Counted from the stretch's first letter, positions 6,411 through 14,406 are shown. The stretch: 20,407 bases of DNA from an uncultured Corynebacterium sp. (GCF_946223165.1 NZ_CAMIBP010000036.1:1-20407); one strand, 5' to 3'. The notes: a model not told the origin generated them from the sequence alone. Numbers and translations are program-made.

Positions 6411-7193
6411 CTACACGCGGGCGAAGTCGCTCACCGCATAAGCAACGCCGGCCATGCGGGCCTGTCGGATGTGGCGCCACAACCGGAGCAGCTGGGGGTC
6501 GAGCGTGTGATCGTTGAGGCGATCGGTCACGGTCTCAATGATGGCGGCGACTCGGTCGGCCCGCGCGAAGAGCTTCGCAGCACGGGGAGGCACGCTGGAG
6601 GGCAGCCCGGGGGTGTCGTAGAAGTCGCTCAGGGTGCCGACGGTAAGGCGGGGGTTGGGGACGTCATTTCTGACATAACTTAGGCCTTCGATGATGGCCG
6701 CAGATTCCTCGGTGGCGCTGGAGAGAAGGGCATCGGCATCGCCGGGGCTTAGCCACGCCGGGGTGGGAAGCGGCTGGGTTTCTTCGATCACCTGCCACAT
6801 CGTGGTGCGGGCCGTGGGGTGAGGAATGAGAACTAAGTGCCGGCGCGGATCGTTGGTACGGACCACGATGGAACCGGCCGGATTCGCGGCCGTTGCCGCC
6901 GCGGACTTGGTGCCGGCTGGCAGGAGCGGTGGTTCGCCGGGACCGGAAAGGATGAGCCGAAGAACAGGCTCCTGTGCACCGCTTCCATGATCGGCTCCGA
7001 GGAGCCCCTCAGTCTCCGCGCGCAGCTGTGCGAGGACGTCTGTGAACGCGGGTGCCGCGTGGGCTTCGGGGTAGCCGCCGAGCTCGGTCAACGCATCGAG
7101 TAATGAGTCGGTGGACTCGTGGCCGTGGAGCCACGCCCCGTACCAGACTGCGGCATTTTGGAGAGGGGACCAGACTTGTGCGCGCATATCCAT
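6411..7193 (-). CDS. Uncharacterised corynebacterial protein, 260 aa
   Basis: I do not recognise a family. The protein is soluble, without signal peptide or membrane segment. The N-terminus (about 1-60) and C-terminus (about 205-255) look helical; the middle (75-150) looks beta-rich and includes LRLILSGPGEPP and RRHLVLIPHPTARTT. The segment after 150 contains WLSPGDADALLSSATEES. The start ATG at 7193 has no ribosome binding site, but a -10 box TAGACT (7208-7203) ends nine bases before it, so a leaderless mRNA is likely. It is divergent from the DUF3097 gene, 34 bases away, and shares its promoter region. Codon usage resembles its neighbours. It is probably a real gene, given clean third-position GC bias and the placed promoter; function unknown. 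Confidence 0.78.
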   Translation of the reverse strand: MDMRAQVWSPLQNAAVWYGAWLHGHESTDSLLDALTELGGYPEAHAAPAFTDVLAQLRAETEGLLGADHGSGAQEPVLRLILSGPGEPPLLPAGTKSAAATAANPAGSIVVRTNDPRRHLVLIPHPTARTTMWQVIEETQPLPTPAWLSPGDADALLSSATEESAAIIEGLSYVRNDVPNPRLTVGTLSDFYDTPGLPSSVPPRAAKLFARADRVAAIIETVTDRLNDHTLDPQLLRLWRHIRQARMAGVAYAVSDFARV

Positions 7194-7202
7194 AAAACGG
7201 GG

Positions 7203-7219
7203 AGTCTAGTAGATAGACT
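7203..7219. promoter_or_regulatory. Symmetric divergent promoter
   Basis: AGTCTAGTAGATAGACT is an inverted repeat with five central bases. Each arm is a -10 box TAGACT, one per strand. The minus copy ends nine bases before the ATG at 7193, and the plus copy ends eight bases before the ATG at 7228. Both genes would start transcription at or next to their start codon from one shared palindrome. Confidence 0.7.
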
Positions 7220-7227
7220 GGCCAGCC

Positions 7228-8076
7228 ATGAGCTTTGATTCCCGCGATCCTTATGCCGGTGACATCCTCGGGGGCCACTCCCGCAACTTGCCGCGGGAGT
7301 ATCCCGTCGTGCCTGCGGAGCCAGGCATGGTTGTTGAGGTGGTGGGCGATGATTTTGTTGGCGCCGTCATGGGCGTGGACAAGACGGTATATGGCCAGGT
7401 CATTCGCCTTGAAGACCGCCATGGGCGGGAGCGAGTCTTCAACTTGGTGCCGGGTGGGTTTCTTCTTGAAGGCCAGCAGGTGACGCTGACGCGGTACGTC
7501 GAACAACAGGCCCCGCGTAAGTCGAACTCGGGATCGCGCCGAGTCGAGAATCTGGAGGCTAAGGTCGCGGCTCCGTCGCGCATCTGGGTCGAGGGCGTCC
7601 ATGATGCTGCCATTGTTGAGAAAGTGTGGGGTCACGACCTCCGTGTCGAGGGGGTGGTCGTGGAATACCTCGAGGGCCTCGACAACCTGCCCGAGCGACT
7701 GGCGGAGTTTGGGCCTGGTCCCGGGCGCCGCGTTGGCGTACTTGCCGATCACCTCGTTGAGGGATCGAAAGAAACCCGCCTCACGCAGTCCGTGGGCCCA
7801 GATGTCCTCGTGACCGGACATCCCTTCATCGATATCTGGGCTGCAGTAAAACCTGAGCGCCTTGGCCTGCGCGCCTGGCCGGATGTGCCGTATGGCGAGG
7901 ATTGGAAGACCGGAATCTGCCGCCGCGTAGGGTGGTCTGACCCGAAGGAAGGCTGGAGCCGGGTCTATACCGCGGTGAACAGCTACAAGGACCTGGATTC
8001 CTCTCTCATCGGCGCGGTCGAACGGCTCGTCGACTTCGTCACCACCCCGGAGCTGAGCAAAGAGGACTTGCTGTAG
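7228..8076 (+). CDS. DUF3097 family protein
   Basis: This 282-residue soluble protein belongs to the actinobacterial DUF3097 family of unknown function. An N-terminal part (25-95) looks like a small beta barrel (VVGDDFVGAVMGVDKTVYG). The core at 117-200 has RIWVEGVHDAAIVEKVWGHD followed by a hydrophobic stretch and VGVLADHLVEGSKE. Together these resemble a TOPRIM-like arrangement, with E122 and the acidic D174 region as possible metal ligands. This comparison is my inference. The full length is present. The start ATG follows a -10 box by eight bases with no ribosome binding site, so it is probably leaderless. No terminator is evident before the convergent gene ending at 8155. Confidence 0.88.
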   Translation: MSFDSRDPYAGDILGGHSRNLPREYPVVPAEPGMVVEVVGDDFVGAVMGVDKTVYGQVIRLEDRHGRERVFNLVPGGFLLEGQQVTLTRYVEQQAPRKSNSGSRRVENLEAKVAAPSRIWVEGVHDAAIVEKVWGHDLRVEGVVVEYLEGLDNLPERLAEFGPGPGRRVGVLADHLVEGSKETRLTQSVGPDVLVTGHPFIDIWAAVKPERLGLRAWPDVPYGEDWKTGICRRVGWSDPKEGWSRVYTAVNSYKDLDSSLIGAVERLVDFVTTPELSKEDLL

Positions 8077-8154
8077 GCGCAGTTTGGTACCCCGAAGTCT
8101 AACCCGCGTTTGCAGGATCGGCTCGCTTCATCGGGAACGACGTCGGCGGGTGCG

Positions 8155-8763
8155 CTACGCCGCGGGCGCTGGCTGGTTCGCGCGCTCGATGAGGTTGATG
8201 GCGAGCTGCCAGCCGGCCGTCTCCGCGCTCCAACCCGCTGCCTGGAGCCGCTGCGACATGGCTTGCTTAGAAATGCCCAACTCCGCGGCGGCCTCGTTCT
8301 GGTTGAGGCCGGAACGAACGAGGGCGGTGGCCTCACGGCCTTCGATGGTGCGCTTGTTCAGGACGAAGCCGAGGAGGGCGAAGGCGGCGGCGATGTCCGA
8401 CGCCTCCGAGGCGCGGCCGCGGGCATCAACCTTTGCGTAGACCTGTGCCGGGCGCGCCGAGGCCTTGCAGGCCGCCGTGGCGACTGCGCGGGCAGATTCC
8501 TCGTCGGCCGCCGCGCCAATGTCTGCGGAAGGGACGAGCGACGGCGAGACTCCGATCCCGATTGCCCAGTCGCCGTCGGCAAGCAGCGCCATGACAACGT
8601 CGCACACCGCCGTCGCATCATCCACGATGGCACAGATATCCTCGACGCCAAGTACCTTGAATTCGCCAACGCCGGGCAGGGTGGACAGCGCGGCGGCGGA
8701 ACGTTCGACGAGCTGCGCGCGGCGCACGGAGTGGCCTCGATAGCGGGCGTGGACGGCAAGCAT
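8155..8763 (-). CDS. SatD-like protein with C-terminal helix-turn-helix
   Basis: This 202-residue protein has a C-terminal HTH at about 152-178 (LNQNEAAAELGISKQAMSQR), like sigma-region-4 or MarR-type helices, followed by a short helical tail. The N-terminal domain (about 1-130) with FKVLGVEDICAIVDDATAVCD and GDWAIGIGVSPSL resembles the SatD group of putative regulators; this assignment is tentative. It is a probable DNA-binding regulator. The start ATG at 8763 has AAGGA ten bases upstream. A palindrome with an embedded -10 box (8808-8818) lies about 45 bases upstream. The TVP38-type gene ends 68 bases upstream on the same strand, so the two may be partly co-transcribed and the palindrome could serve autoregulation. 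Confidence 0.8.
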   Translation of the reverse strand: MLAVHARYRGHSVRRAQLVERSAAALSTLPGVGEFKVLGVEDICAIVDDATAVCDVVMALLADGDWAIGIGVSPSLVPSADIGAAADEESARAVATAACKASARPAQVYAKVDARGRASEASDIAAAFALLGFVLNKRTIEGREATALVRSGLNQNEAAAELGISKQAMSQRLQAAGWSAETAGWQLAINLIERANQPAPAA

Positions 8764-8807
8764 GGTGACTTGATCCTTCTTCCAATGGTGGGACTAACTG
8801 CCTTAAA

Positions 8808-8818
8808 TCTAGTCTAGA
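8808..8818 (-). promoter_or_regulatory. Palindromic promoter element of the SatD-like gene
   Basis: TCTAGTCTAGA is a perfect odd palindrome. On the minus strand it contains the -10 box TAGACT (8816-8811), giving a leader of about 40 nt to the ATG at 8763. The same TCTAGTCTAG core recurs at 14413-14421. Confidence 0.5.
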
Positions 8819-8831
8819 AGCTTGAGTTTTG

Positions 8832-9617
8832 CTAGTTGCTATGAGTTGCCGTGTGGGCGTCGAGAGCAAAGAGGATGGCACCCACAAGGCCAAAGACGAT
8901 CATGGCTCCAATAATGACGGGGTCCGCGTGGCCGGTCAGTGTGTCCCCGAAGAATACGCCGAGCGCCGTGGTGGGAATCGAGCCGATGAGTGTCGCCAGG
9001 GCGAATTGGCCGAGCGGAATCGGAGTCAGCGCGGCGGCGTAGTTGAGGATGGAGAAAGGAATTCCTGCGATCATGCGCAGGCTGCCGATGGCTACCCACC
9101 CGCGCCGCTGCAAGTGCTCGTTGATGGTGTGCACGGCGGGATGTCGGAGCCGAGGCGCGAGCCAGTCTTCTAGCAGAGCCCGTATCCCCACCACGGTCAG
9201 TGCCGCTGAGGCGGTGAGAGCCGTGAGTGAGAGTGCTAGTCCTTCCCAGGGGCCGAACAGAAGTCCCGCCGACACCGTCCACACGGTACGCGGAATGGGA
9301 AACAACGTGAAGATGACGTATCCGCACCAAAACGCCACGGGGAACCACGGCCCAAGCCGGTGGGAGTACTCGCGGAGCTCGTCGAGCGCTGGGACATCAA
9401 CGAGGACGAGGAATGCGGCGATGGCGGCCAGACCCAGCGCGACGCCGAGCCACCGGCGCCATGTCCAAGCGCGTACGGCCTTGGCGGCATCGGCGGCGAT
9501 GCCACGGGCAAAGCCCCAGAACCTGCGCGCGCGACGGGAATCGTGGCCAGCAGGCTCGTCAGCCAGCGGCGCCTCGGGATCCGGGGCGCCGTGGACGCGG
9601 CTCGGGGTGGAAGACAT
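8832..9617 (-). CDS. TVP38/TMEM64-type membrane protein (VTT domain)
   Basis: This 261-residue integral membrane protein has an Arg-rich cytoplasmic N-terminus of about 55 residues. Five to six hydrophobic segments follow, at about 56-73, 91-108, 111-145, 174-196, 203-225 and 234-252. The VTT/SNARE-associated signature is visible: FPIPRTVWTVSAGLLFGPWEG at 106-126 and RMIAGIPFSILNYAAA at 181-196. The family is distantly related to DedA proteins and is thought to move or organise lipids; substrate unknown. The start ATG at 9617 has AGGA about nine bases upstream. It is divergent from a DedA-family gene at 9869, so two PF09335-type proteins share one 251-base intergenic region. Confidence 0.9.
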   Translation of the reverse strand: MSSTPSRVHGAPDPEAPLADEPAGHDSRRARRFWGFARGIAADAAKAVRAWTWRRWLGVALGLAAIAAFLVLVDVPALDELREYSHRLGPWFPVAFWCGYVIFTLFPIPRTVWTVSAGLLFGPWEGLALSLTALTASAALTVVGIRALLEDWLAPRLRHPAVHTINEHLQRRGWVAIGSLRMIAGIPFSILNYAAALTPIPLGQFALATLIGSIPTTALGVFFGDTLTGHADPVIIGAMIVFGLVGAILFALDAHTATHSN

Positions 9618-9868
9618 AGGCGTCGATCCTACTGTGTGGCACGTCGAGTGCTGGGTGAACGTGGCCGCGTGCGGTGGAATACTCCCTATCAGTGCAACCG
9701 ATGTGAATCCGTACCGAAGCGGCTAGTCCTGTGAGATTGCCGTCAAAAAGCCAAGAAACTCCAGCTAGAGTGCAGGTCAATATCGCGTTGGTCCTCTGTG
9801 TGCGGGAATAATGGTCAGGAACACCGCGCGCGGGCACAAGCGCGCTTCAACAACATCAGGAGCATTCC

Positions 9869-10537
9869 TTGGATTTCATCCACAATCTCACGTCATACAT
9901 GGACGCGGGAACGCTGCTCGAGGCCTTTGGCCCCTGGGTCATTGGTGGCATCGCCATCGTTGTCTTCATTGAGTCTGGCGTTTTGTTCCCGTTCCTCCCC
10001 GGTGATTCCCTCCTTGTCACAGCGGCTATCCTCCGTGACCAGCTCAACGTATCGATCTGGTCGCTTCTGGCCGTCGCCACGGTGGCGGCCATCCTGGGTG
10101 ATCAGGTGGGCTATTGGATTGGGCACCGCTTCGGGCGCGGCCTGTTCAAGCGGGACGCCCGCGTTCTTAAGCTGGAGTACCTGCACGCTGCGGAGGACTT
10201 CTTCGTCAAACACGGTCCCGTCGCGTTGGTTCTGGGCCGTTTCGTGCCAATCGTGCGTACGTTCATTCCTGTCGCCGCCGGCACGGCCAAGATGCCGTAC
10301 AAGAACTTTGTGGGCTGGAACGTCTCCGGCGCCATCCTGTGGGTGGCGTCGATGAACCTGGTGGGTGTGTTCCTAGGCAACATCCCGGGCATCGCCGACT
10401 CCATTGAGAAGATCATGCTTCTCATCATTTTTATCTCCGTGCTGCCCATCATCATCAAGGCCCTGCATTCCTATATTCAGAGCAAGAAGAAGTCCACCGT
10501 GGTGGCTGAGAGCGAGCCGGTGGCCCGCGAGTCTTAG
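9869..10537 (+). CDS. DedA family membrane protein
   Basis: This 222-residue inner-membrane protein has hydrophobic segments at about 22-45, 62-85, 115-138, 148-170 and 180-200. It carries the DedA hallmarks E35 with PFLPGD (41-46), GDQVGYWIG (78-86) and GRFVPIVRTFIPVAAG (123-138), whose arginines are essential in studied members. DedA proteins are flippases of phospholipids or undecaprenyl phosphate (UptA type). The gene starts with TTG, chosen because AGGAG lies six bases upstream; the next in-frame ATG at 9899 has no binding site. A strong terminator follows at 10551-10582. The divergent TVP38-type gene and the downstream uppP suggest a link to lipid-carrier recycling (inference). Confidence 0.92.
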   Translation: MDFIHNLTSYMDAGTLLEAFGPWVIGGIAIVVFIESGVLFPFLPGDSLLVTAAILRDQLNVSIWSLLAVATVAAILGDQVGYWIGHRFGRGLFKRDARVLKLEYLHAAEDFFVKHGPVALVLGRFVPIVRTFIPVAAGTAKMPYKNFVGWNVSGAILWVASMNLVGVFLGNIPGIADSIEKIMLLIIFISVLPIIIKALHSYIQSKKKSTVVAESEPVARES

Positions 10538-10550
10538 ACCTCCGCTCGTG

Positions 10551-10582
10551 AATCCCGCACTCGTCGTGAGTGCGGGATTTTT
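10551..10582 (+). terminator. Intrinsic terminator after the DedA gene
   Basis: AATCCCGCACTC (10551-10562) and GAGTGCGGGATT (10568-10579) form a perfect 12-base stem with a five-base loop, followed by five Ts. Confidence 0.95.
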
Positions 10583-10607
10583 CGTGGGCGCGAGCTGCAA
10601 AAGCAGA

Positions 10608-10635
10608 AGACCCCCGTTCCGAAGAACGGGGGTCT
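10608..10635 (-). terminator. Intrinsic terminator of the tRNA-Leu gene
   Basis: On the minus strand AGACCCCCGTTC and GAACGGGGGTCT form a perfect 12-base stem closed by a TTCG tetraloop, one of the most stable RNA loops. A T-rich stretch with TTTT follows. It starts five bases after the tRNA 3' end and lies back to back with the DedA terminator. Confidence 0.9.
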
Positions 10636-10640
10636 CAGTG

Positions 10641-10726
10641 TGCCCGAGGGGGGACTTGAACCCCCACGTCCGTTAATAGGACACTAGCACCTCAAGCTAG
10701 CGCGTCTGCCATTCCGCCACCCGGGC
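10641..10726 (-). tRNA. tRNA-Leu (GAG anticodon)
   Basis: The minus strand folds as a class II tRNA of 86 nt. The acceptor stem is GCCCGGG with CTCGGGC (one G-U pair). The D-arm region contains GGCGGAATGGCAGA. The anticodon stem CTAGC/GCTAG encloses the loop TTGAGGT, giving GAG, which reads CUC and CUU. A long variable arm follows, and the T-arm is GGGGGTTCAAGTCCCCC. The discriminator base is A, as expected for leucine. The 3' CCA is not encoded. A -10-like TATTGT lies upstream on the minus strand near 10763-10768. Confidence 0.95.
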
Positions 10727-10951
10727 TGGGTGTTTCAGCCTCTCGGCTGGGCACTCGTAAACAATAGCGTGATTCGTTTGATCGGCACAAATCGGCAGGT
10801 CATGCGGGAAAACTGGAGCGATAGATACGCCGTTAACGTCGTGGAGAGTTACACCGATGTCAATTGGCCGGGGTGGCTGGGCAGGCGGGTGAGAAGAGTC
10901 TGCGGCGCCACAAGCCTGTTCGAGGCGGTGCTTGTCCTGTACAAAGGAGTC

Positions 10952-11491
10952 ATGACTTCCTATGCAGATGACTCCCGTTTCCCCGGTCCGGATCCGTACG
11001 CTCCGCTGCGTACCGTCCCGACCTTTTCATTGACCTCTACTGATTTTGCCGAGGGCTCCGAGATTCCGGAGCAGTTCCGAGCGCCCTCTAACGTGTCTCC
11101 GCAGCTGGCCTGGTCGGGTCTGCCGGAGGGCACCAAGTCCCTCGCCGTGACGTGCTATGACCCGGATGCTCCCACCGCGTCGGGCTTTTGGCACTGGGCC
11201 GCCTTCAACATCCCCGCCACGGTGACGGAGCTTCCTACCGGTGCCGGCTCCGCTGCAGACCTCAGCATCGACGGCGTCGTGTCGCTCAAGGGCGACTCGG
11301 GTCAGCGCACCTACTACGGACCGCAGCCACCCGCGGGCCACGCACCGCACCGCTACCTCTTCGCCGTGCACGCCGTCGACGTCGAGACCCTTGACATCGA
11401 TCCTGAATCCACCCCGACGGTGCTGGGATTTAACCTCCATTTCCACACCCTGGGGCGTGCCGTGTACTGGGGCTGGTACGAAGAGAAGTAG
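10952..11491 (+). CDS. YbhB/YbcL family (PEBP/RKIP-like) protein
   Basis: This 179-residue cytoplasmic protein has the phosphatidylethanolamine-binding protein fold. The ligand-pocket motifs are visible: DPDAP at 70-74, WHWAAFNIP at 80-88, and YYGPQPPAGHAPHRYLF at 121-137, with NVSPQLAWSGLPEGTKSLAV upstream. Length is normal for the bacterial family. The biochemical role is unsettled; members have been linked to small-ligand binding or kinase control. The ATG at 10952 matches the expected N-terminus, but the ribosome binding site AAAGGAG ends only two bases before it, an unusually short spacing. An in-frame GTG at 10928 would add eight residues without a better site. The promoter was not identified in the 225 bases between it and the tRNA gene. 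Confidence 0.9.
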   Translation: MTSYADDSRFPGPDPYAPLRTVPTFSLTSTDFAEGSEIPEQFRAPSNVSPQLAWSGLPEGTKSLAVTCYDPDAPTASGFWHWAAFNIPATVTELPTGAGSAADLSIDGVVSLKGDSGQRTYYGPQPPAGHAPHRYLFAVHAVDVETLDIDPESTPTVLGFNLHFHTLGRAVYWGWYEEK

Positions 11492-11628
11492 TCTGCTTCA
11501 CATGCTTGTGGTCGCGGCTGTTCGCTGAACACCGCGCGGTGTCGGTGAGGGAGCACGCGCTGCTCGCCCCGCGCGCTGCTGCGACTGGCTGTGAACTTTG
11601 CCCCTGATATCTCTCGCGGAGGATTCCT

Positions 11629-12060
11629 TTGTCCCCTCATTCCTCTCAGCACGGTGGTGCCGGTGGTTCCGGTGCTTCCGATGTCGCCGCTTCCGCATCC
11701 GTGCCCGCCGCGTTGCGGGTCGGCGGTGCCTTCTTGGCACTCGCGCTCGTTCTGGCGCTCTTCGGTTTCATGTCCTTGCTGACCGATGGCTGGCAGGCGC
11801 CGTTTACCATCACGTGGCGTTTCCTGCTCATCGTTGCCGCCGCGATCTTGGTGGGCGCGTTCGTGACCACGAGCACGGCACATCGCGGTTCCGTCGGCCA
11901 GATTGTGGGCTTGGCCGTGGCCATCGTGCTGGTTATTGCCAGTCGCTTCACCCCGGCCGAGCCGTTGAGCACGATGGGGCAGTCGTGGCTGTTCTTATAC
12001 GCCGGCGCGGCATTCCTGTGCGCCTTGGTCATTCGCCGTTCGCTCATGCCTCGGCAGTAG
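11629..12060 (+). CDS. Small four-helix membrane protein, unknown function
   Basis: This 143-residue protein has a Gly/Ser/Ala-rich N-terminal tail of about 28 residues and four hydrophobic segments at about 31-51, 63-82, 90-106 and 118-137. Short charged loops and a basic C-terminus (RRSLMPRQ) suggest both ends are cytoplasmic. I do not recognise a family. The TTG start is chosen because GGAGG lies six bases upstream and no ATG or GTG near it fits. It lies 137 bases after the YbhB-like gene in the same direction, with no terminator seen between them, so co-transcription is possible. The downstream hairpin at 12137-12173 has its T-run on the other strand, but may end this gene as well. Confidence 0.8.
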   Translation: MSPHSSQHGGAGGSGASDVAASASVPAALRVGGAFLALALVLALFGFMSLLTDGWQAPFTITWRFLLIVAAAILVGAFVTTSTAHRGSVGQIVGLAVAIVLVIASRFTPAEPLSTMGQSWLFLYAGAAFLCALVIRRSLMPRQ

Positions 12061-12136
12061 CGGTTTGCGCAAGCAGTAGTGCTCTCCGCGCAGAACGCCG
12101 CGGCGCGCAGACTTGACGTGCAGAAAACAAACGTCA

Positions 12137-12173
12137 ACGACCCGTCGCCCCAGTCTATGGGGCGGCGGGTCGT
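12137..12173 (-). terminator. Intrinsic terminator of the lipoprotein-pyrD operon
   Basis: ACGACCCGTCGCCCC and GGGGCGGCGGGTCGT pair over 15 bases with one wobble and an eight-base loop. The minus-strand sequence that follows is T-rich (TGACGTTTGTTTTC), so it serves the minus-strand operon. The convergent plus-strand gene ends at 12060 and could share the hairpin. Confidence 0.85.
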
Positions 12174-12215
12174 GAACGTTCAGGGGGCGTGTGCGTCGGT
12201 CTCCGTCGGCGGGAG

Positions 12216-13325
12216 CTACACCTGCTTCCACGGCAAGCCGGAGCCTACTGCCTCGGAGATGGAGCTCAGGCCGTGGGCGCGGATCTGCTGGGCGATTCCC
12301 AGGTGAATGTCGCGGATCCAGTCGGGGCCGCCATAGATGAGCGGGGTGTAGCCTTGGAGCAGCGAGGCGCCCGCAGTGATGCGCTCCCAGGCCTGCTGCG
12401 GCGTGTAAATGCCGCCGACGGCGATGAGGACGAGCTTATCGCCGACGCGTGCGTGCAGGCGGCGCAGGACCTCGAGGGAGCGGGCAGCGACGGGTGCGCC
12501 GGAGATGCCGCCCGCGCCCATGGCCTCGACCTCGGCGCGCGGGGTGGTGAGCCCCTCGCGGGAGATGGTGGTGTTCGTCGCGACGATGCCGGCTAGGCCG
12601 AGCTCGACCGCGAGGTCGGCGACGGCATCGACGTCGTCATCCGAGAGGTCTGGGGCAATCTTGACGAGCACGGGGACGGACGTCGACTCCTGCACAGCCT
12701 GCAGGATGGGACGCAGCGACTCGACGGCCTGGAGGTCGCGCAGTCCCGGGGTATTGGGCGAGGAGACGTTGACCACGAGGTAGTTGGCTAGGTCGCCCAG
12801 GACGGAGGCGGACTGACGGTAGTTGGCCACGGCCTCCTCGGCCGGCACAACCTTGTTCTTGCCGATGTTGATGCCGATGACGTCCGAGGAGTAGCGGCGC
12901 CCGCGCAGGTTCTTCGCCACTGCCAGCGCACCCGCGTTGTTGAAACCCATGCGGTTGAGGATGGCCTTGTCCGCGGGCAGGCGGTATAGGCGCGGCGCGG
13001 GGTTGCCGGGCTGCGGCTGGGCGGTGACGGTGCCGAGCTCCGCGTAGCCGAAGCCGACGGCGGACCAGGCGTCCGGGGCGGCGCCATTCTTATCGAAGCC
13101 TGCCGCCAGGCCGAGCGGGCGCGGGAAGGTCACGCCGAAGACGGTCTGCTCGAGGACTGGGTCGTTGACCGCGAGTGCTGTGCCCAGGAGGCGGTTGCCG
13201 GGGCCGGAGGCCTGGACCACGCGAAGGCCAGCGGTGATGATGCTGTGGATGCGCTCCGGATCGAGCAGGAACATGCCTTTGAGAGCTAGCTGGTAGGCCT
13301 TGAGTCGCGCGTCGTGGAAGTTCAT
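12216..13325 (-). CDS. pyrD: Dihydroorotate dehydrogenase (quinone), class 2
   Basis: This 369-residue peripheral membrane flavoprotein oxidises dihydroorotate to orotate with quinone as acceptor, the fourth step of pyrimidine synthesis. The class 2 type is shown by the N-terminal helical extension (1-45) for membrane/quinone contact and by the catalytic serine S189 in NVSSPNTPGLR. FMN-binding blocks include LAAGFDKNG (73-81), NRMGFNNAG (124-132), NTTISR, GGISG and AVGGI near the C-terminus. The start ATG at 13325 has AAGGA six bases upstream. It lies 31 bases after the lipoprotein gene on the same strand and is probably transcribed from the promoter at about 14415. Confidence 0.96.
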   Translation of the reverse strand: MNFHDARLKAYQLALKGMFLLDPERIHSIITAGLRVVQASGPGNRLLGTALAVNDPVLEQTVFGVTFPRPLGLAAGFDKNGAAPDAWSAVGFGYAELGTVTAQPQPGNPAPRLYRLPADKAILNRMGFNNAGALAVAKNLRGRRYSSDVIGINIGKNKVVPAEEAVANYRQSASVLGDLANYLVVNVSSPNTPGLRDLQAVESLRPILQAVQESTSVPVLVKIAPDLSDDDVDAVADLAVELGLAGIVATNTTISREGLTTPRAEVEAMGAGGISGAPVAARSLEVLRRLHARVGDKLVLIAVGGIYTPQQAWERITAGASLLQGYTPLIYGGPDWIRDIHLGIAQQIRAHGLSSISEAVGSGLPWKQV

Positions 13326-13356
13326 GAAGGGTCCTTATCGGTGCGAAAGCGTTGGG

Positions 13357-14406
13357 TCAGAGCGCGGGGTCGGTGATGATCTGCAGGCCGTCGCCGGTGG
13401 CGGAACCGAGTACGACGGTACCGGAATCGGTGACCGTCATGTGCTGGGCATCGGCGACGGTGGATACGGGCTTGTCCTCGGTCTTTTCAACCGGCACGCC
13501 GGACGCGATGTCGAACGCGTGGGCCTGGTTGTTGTCCGTGGTGGTGATCCACGCGAGCGAGCGCGAGGTATCCCACGCCACGGCCCACGGGATACCGTCC
13601 AGGTTTCCGTACTGGTGAAGGCGCACAACATCGTCCGCGGTGTAGATGGCGATGCGCTTGCCGCCGGTATCCGAGGTGACGATGACGCCATCGGTGGCGT
13701 CCGAAATCTGGCCCAGGCCCTGGCCCACGCGCAGTCGACCGCCCTCGCGGTTGTTGGTCCAGTCGAGGTTCTGAATGGTGGTGTCCATACGCCACACGCG
13801 AACGACGTTATCGGTGCCTCCCTCGTTGCGCACGGCTTCGATTTGGTCGGTCGGTGCCTGCACCTTCATGGTGTCGATGCGCTTGCCGTCCTTGTAGACC
13901 GAGACCTCGGCCGCGTCGTTGGAGGCCACGAAGATCTCGCCCGAGGACAGCTGCGTGGCGGCGGTGACGGGGAAGTCCTCGGTCACGGCGACCGTCTCCG
14001 GGGCTGACGGGTTGTCGGCCGGGTAGATGAGGACCTTGTCGCCGCAGCCCAGGACAAAGCCGTCGGCGGTGGCGGTGAGGTCCCCGCAGGCGGCATCGAC
14101 AGCAACCTGCTCTCCGGAGCCGGCCTTAAGCTGGTCTGGGGTGCCAATGATGAGGGCATCGGCTGTGCGCACCGCCACGACATCGCCGGCGGACTCGACG
14201 TCCGAGATGGCGTCAAAATCAACAACGTCGCCGTCTGGATCCGAGGAGGCGGGGGACTGCGCGGGTTCGGCGTTGCCCATGGCCGCGGAGTCCTGGCTGT
14301 CAGTGGATCCAGACGCCGAGTCTGGCGTGGTGGACGACGAACAGGCGACAGTGGTCAACGCCACGGCCGCACAGACTGTGGCCAGCGCATATTTGTTGGA
14401 AATCAC
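13357..14406 (-). CDS. Putative lipoprotein, beta-propeller-like
   Basis: This 349-residue exported protein has a short signal peptide ending in the lipobox-like TTVAC, so C22 would be lipidated. The -3 residue is Thr rather than the usual Leu/Val. Residues about 23-60 are a Ser/Asp/Ala-rich tether. The remainder is made of repeating beta-strand units (for example GEIFVASNDAAEVSVYKDGK, then DGVIVTSDTGGKRIAIYTAD), suggesting a WD/NHL-like propeller. Similar proteins occur beside pyrD in other corynebacteria; their role is unknown. The start is GTG at 14406 with no ribosome binding site. A -10 box TAGACT (14420-14415) ends eight bases before it, so the mRNA is probably leaderless. It heads an operon with pyrD. 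Confidence 0.86.
   Translation of the reverse strand: MISNKYALATVCAAVALTTVACSSSTTPDSASGSTDSQDSAAMGNAEPAQSPASSDPDGDVVDFDAISDVESAGDVVAVRTADALIIGTPDQLKAGSGEQVAVDAACGDLTATADGFVLGCGDKVLIYPADNPSAPETVAVTEDFPVTAATQLSSGEIFVASNDAAEVSVYKDGKRIDTMKVQAPTDQIEAVRNEGGTDNVVRVWRMDTTIQNLDWTNNREGGRLRVGQGLGQISDATDGVIVTSDTGGKRIAIYTADDVVRLHQYGNLDGIPWAVAWDTSRSLAWITTTDNNQAHAFDIASGVPVEKTEDKPVSTVADAQHMTVTDSGTVVLGSATGDGLQIITDPAL

Noticed and set aside
10730..10951. Upstream extension of the YbhB-like gene
   Set aside because: The frame is open but overlaps the tRNA gene promoter, lacks a binding site, and the family N-terminus fits the ATG at 10952.
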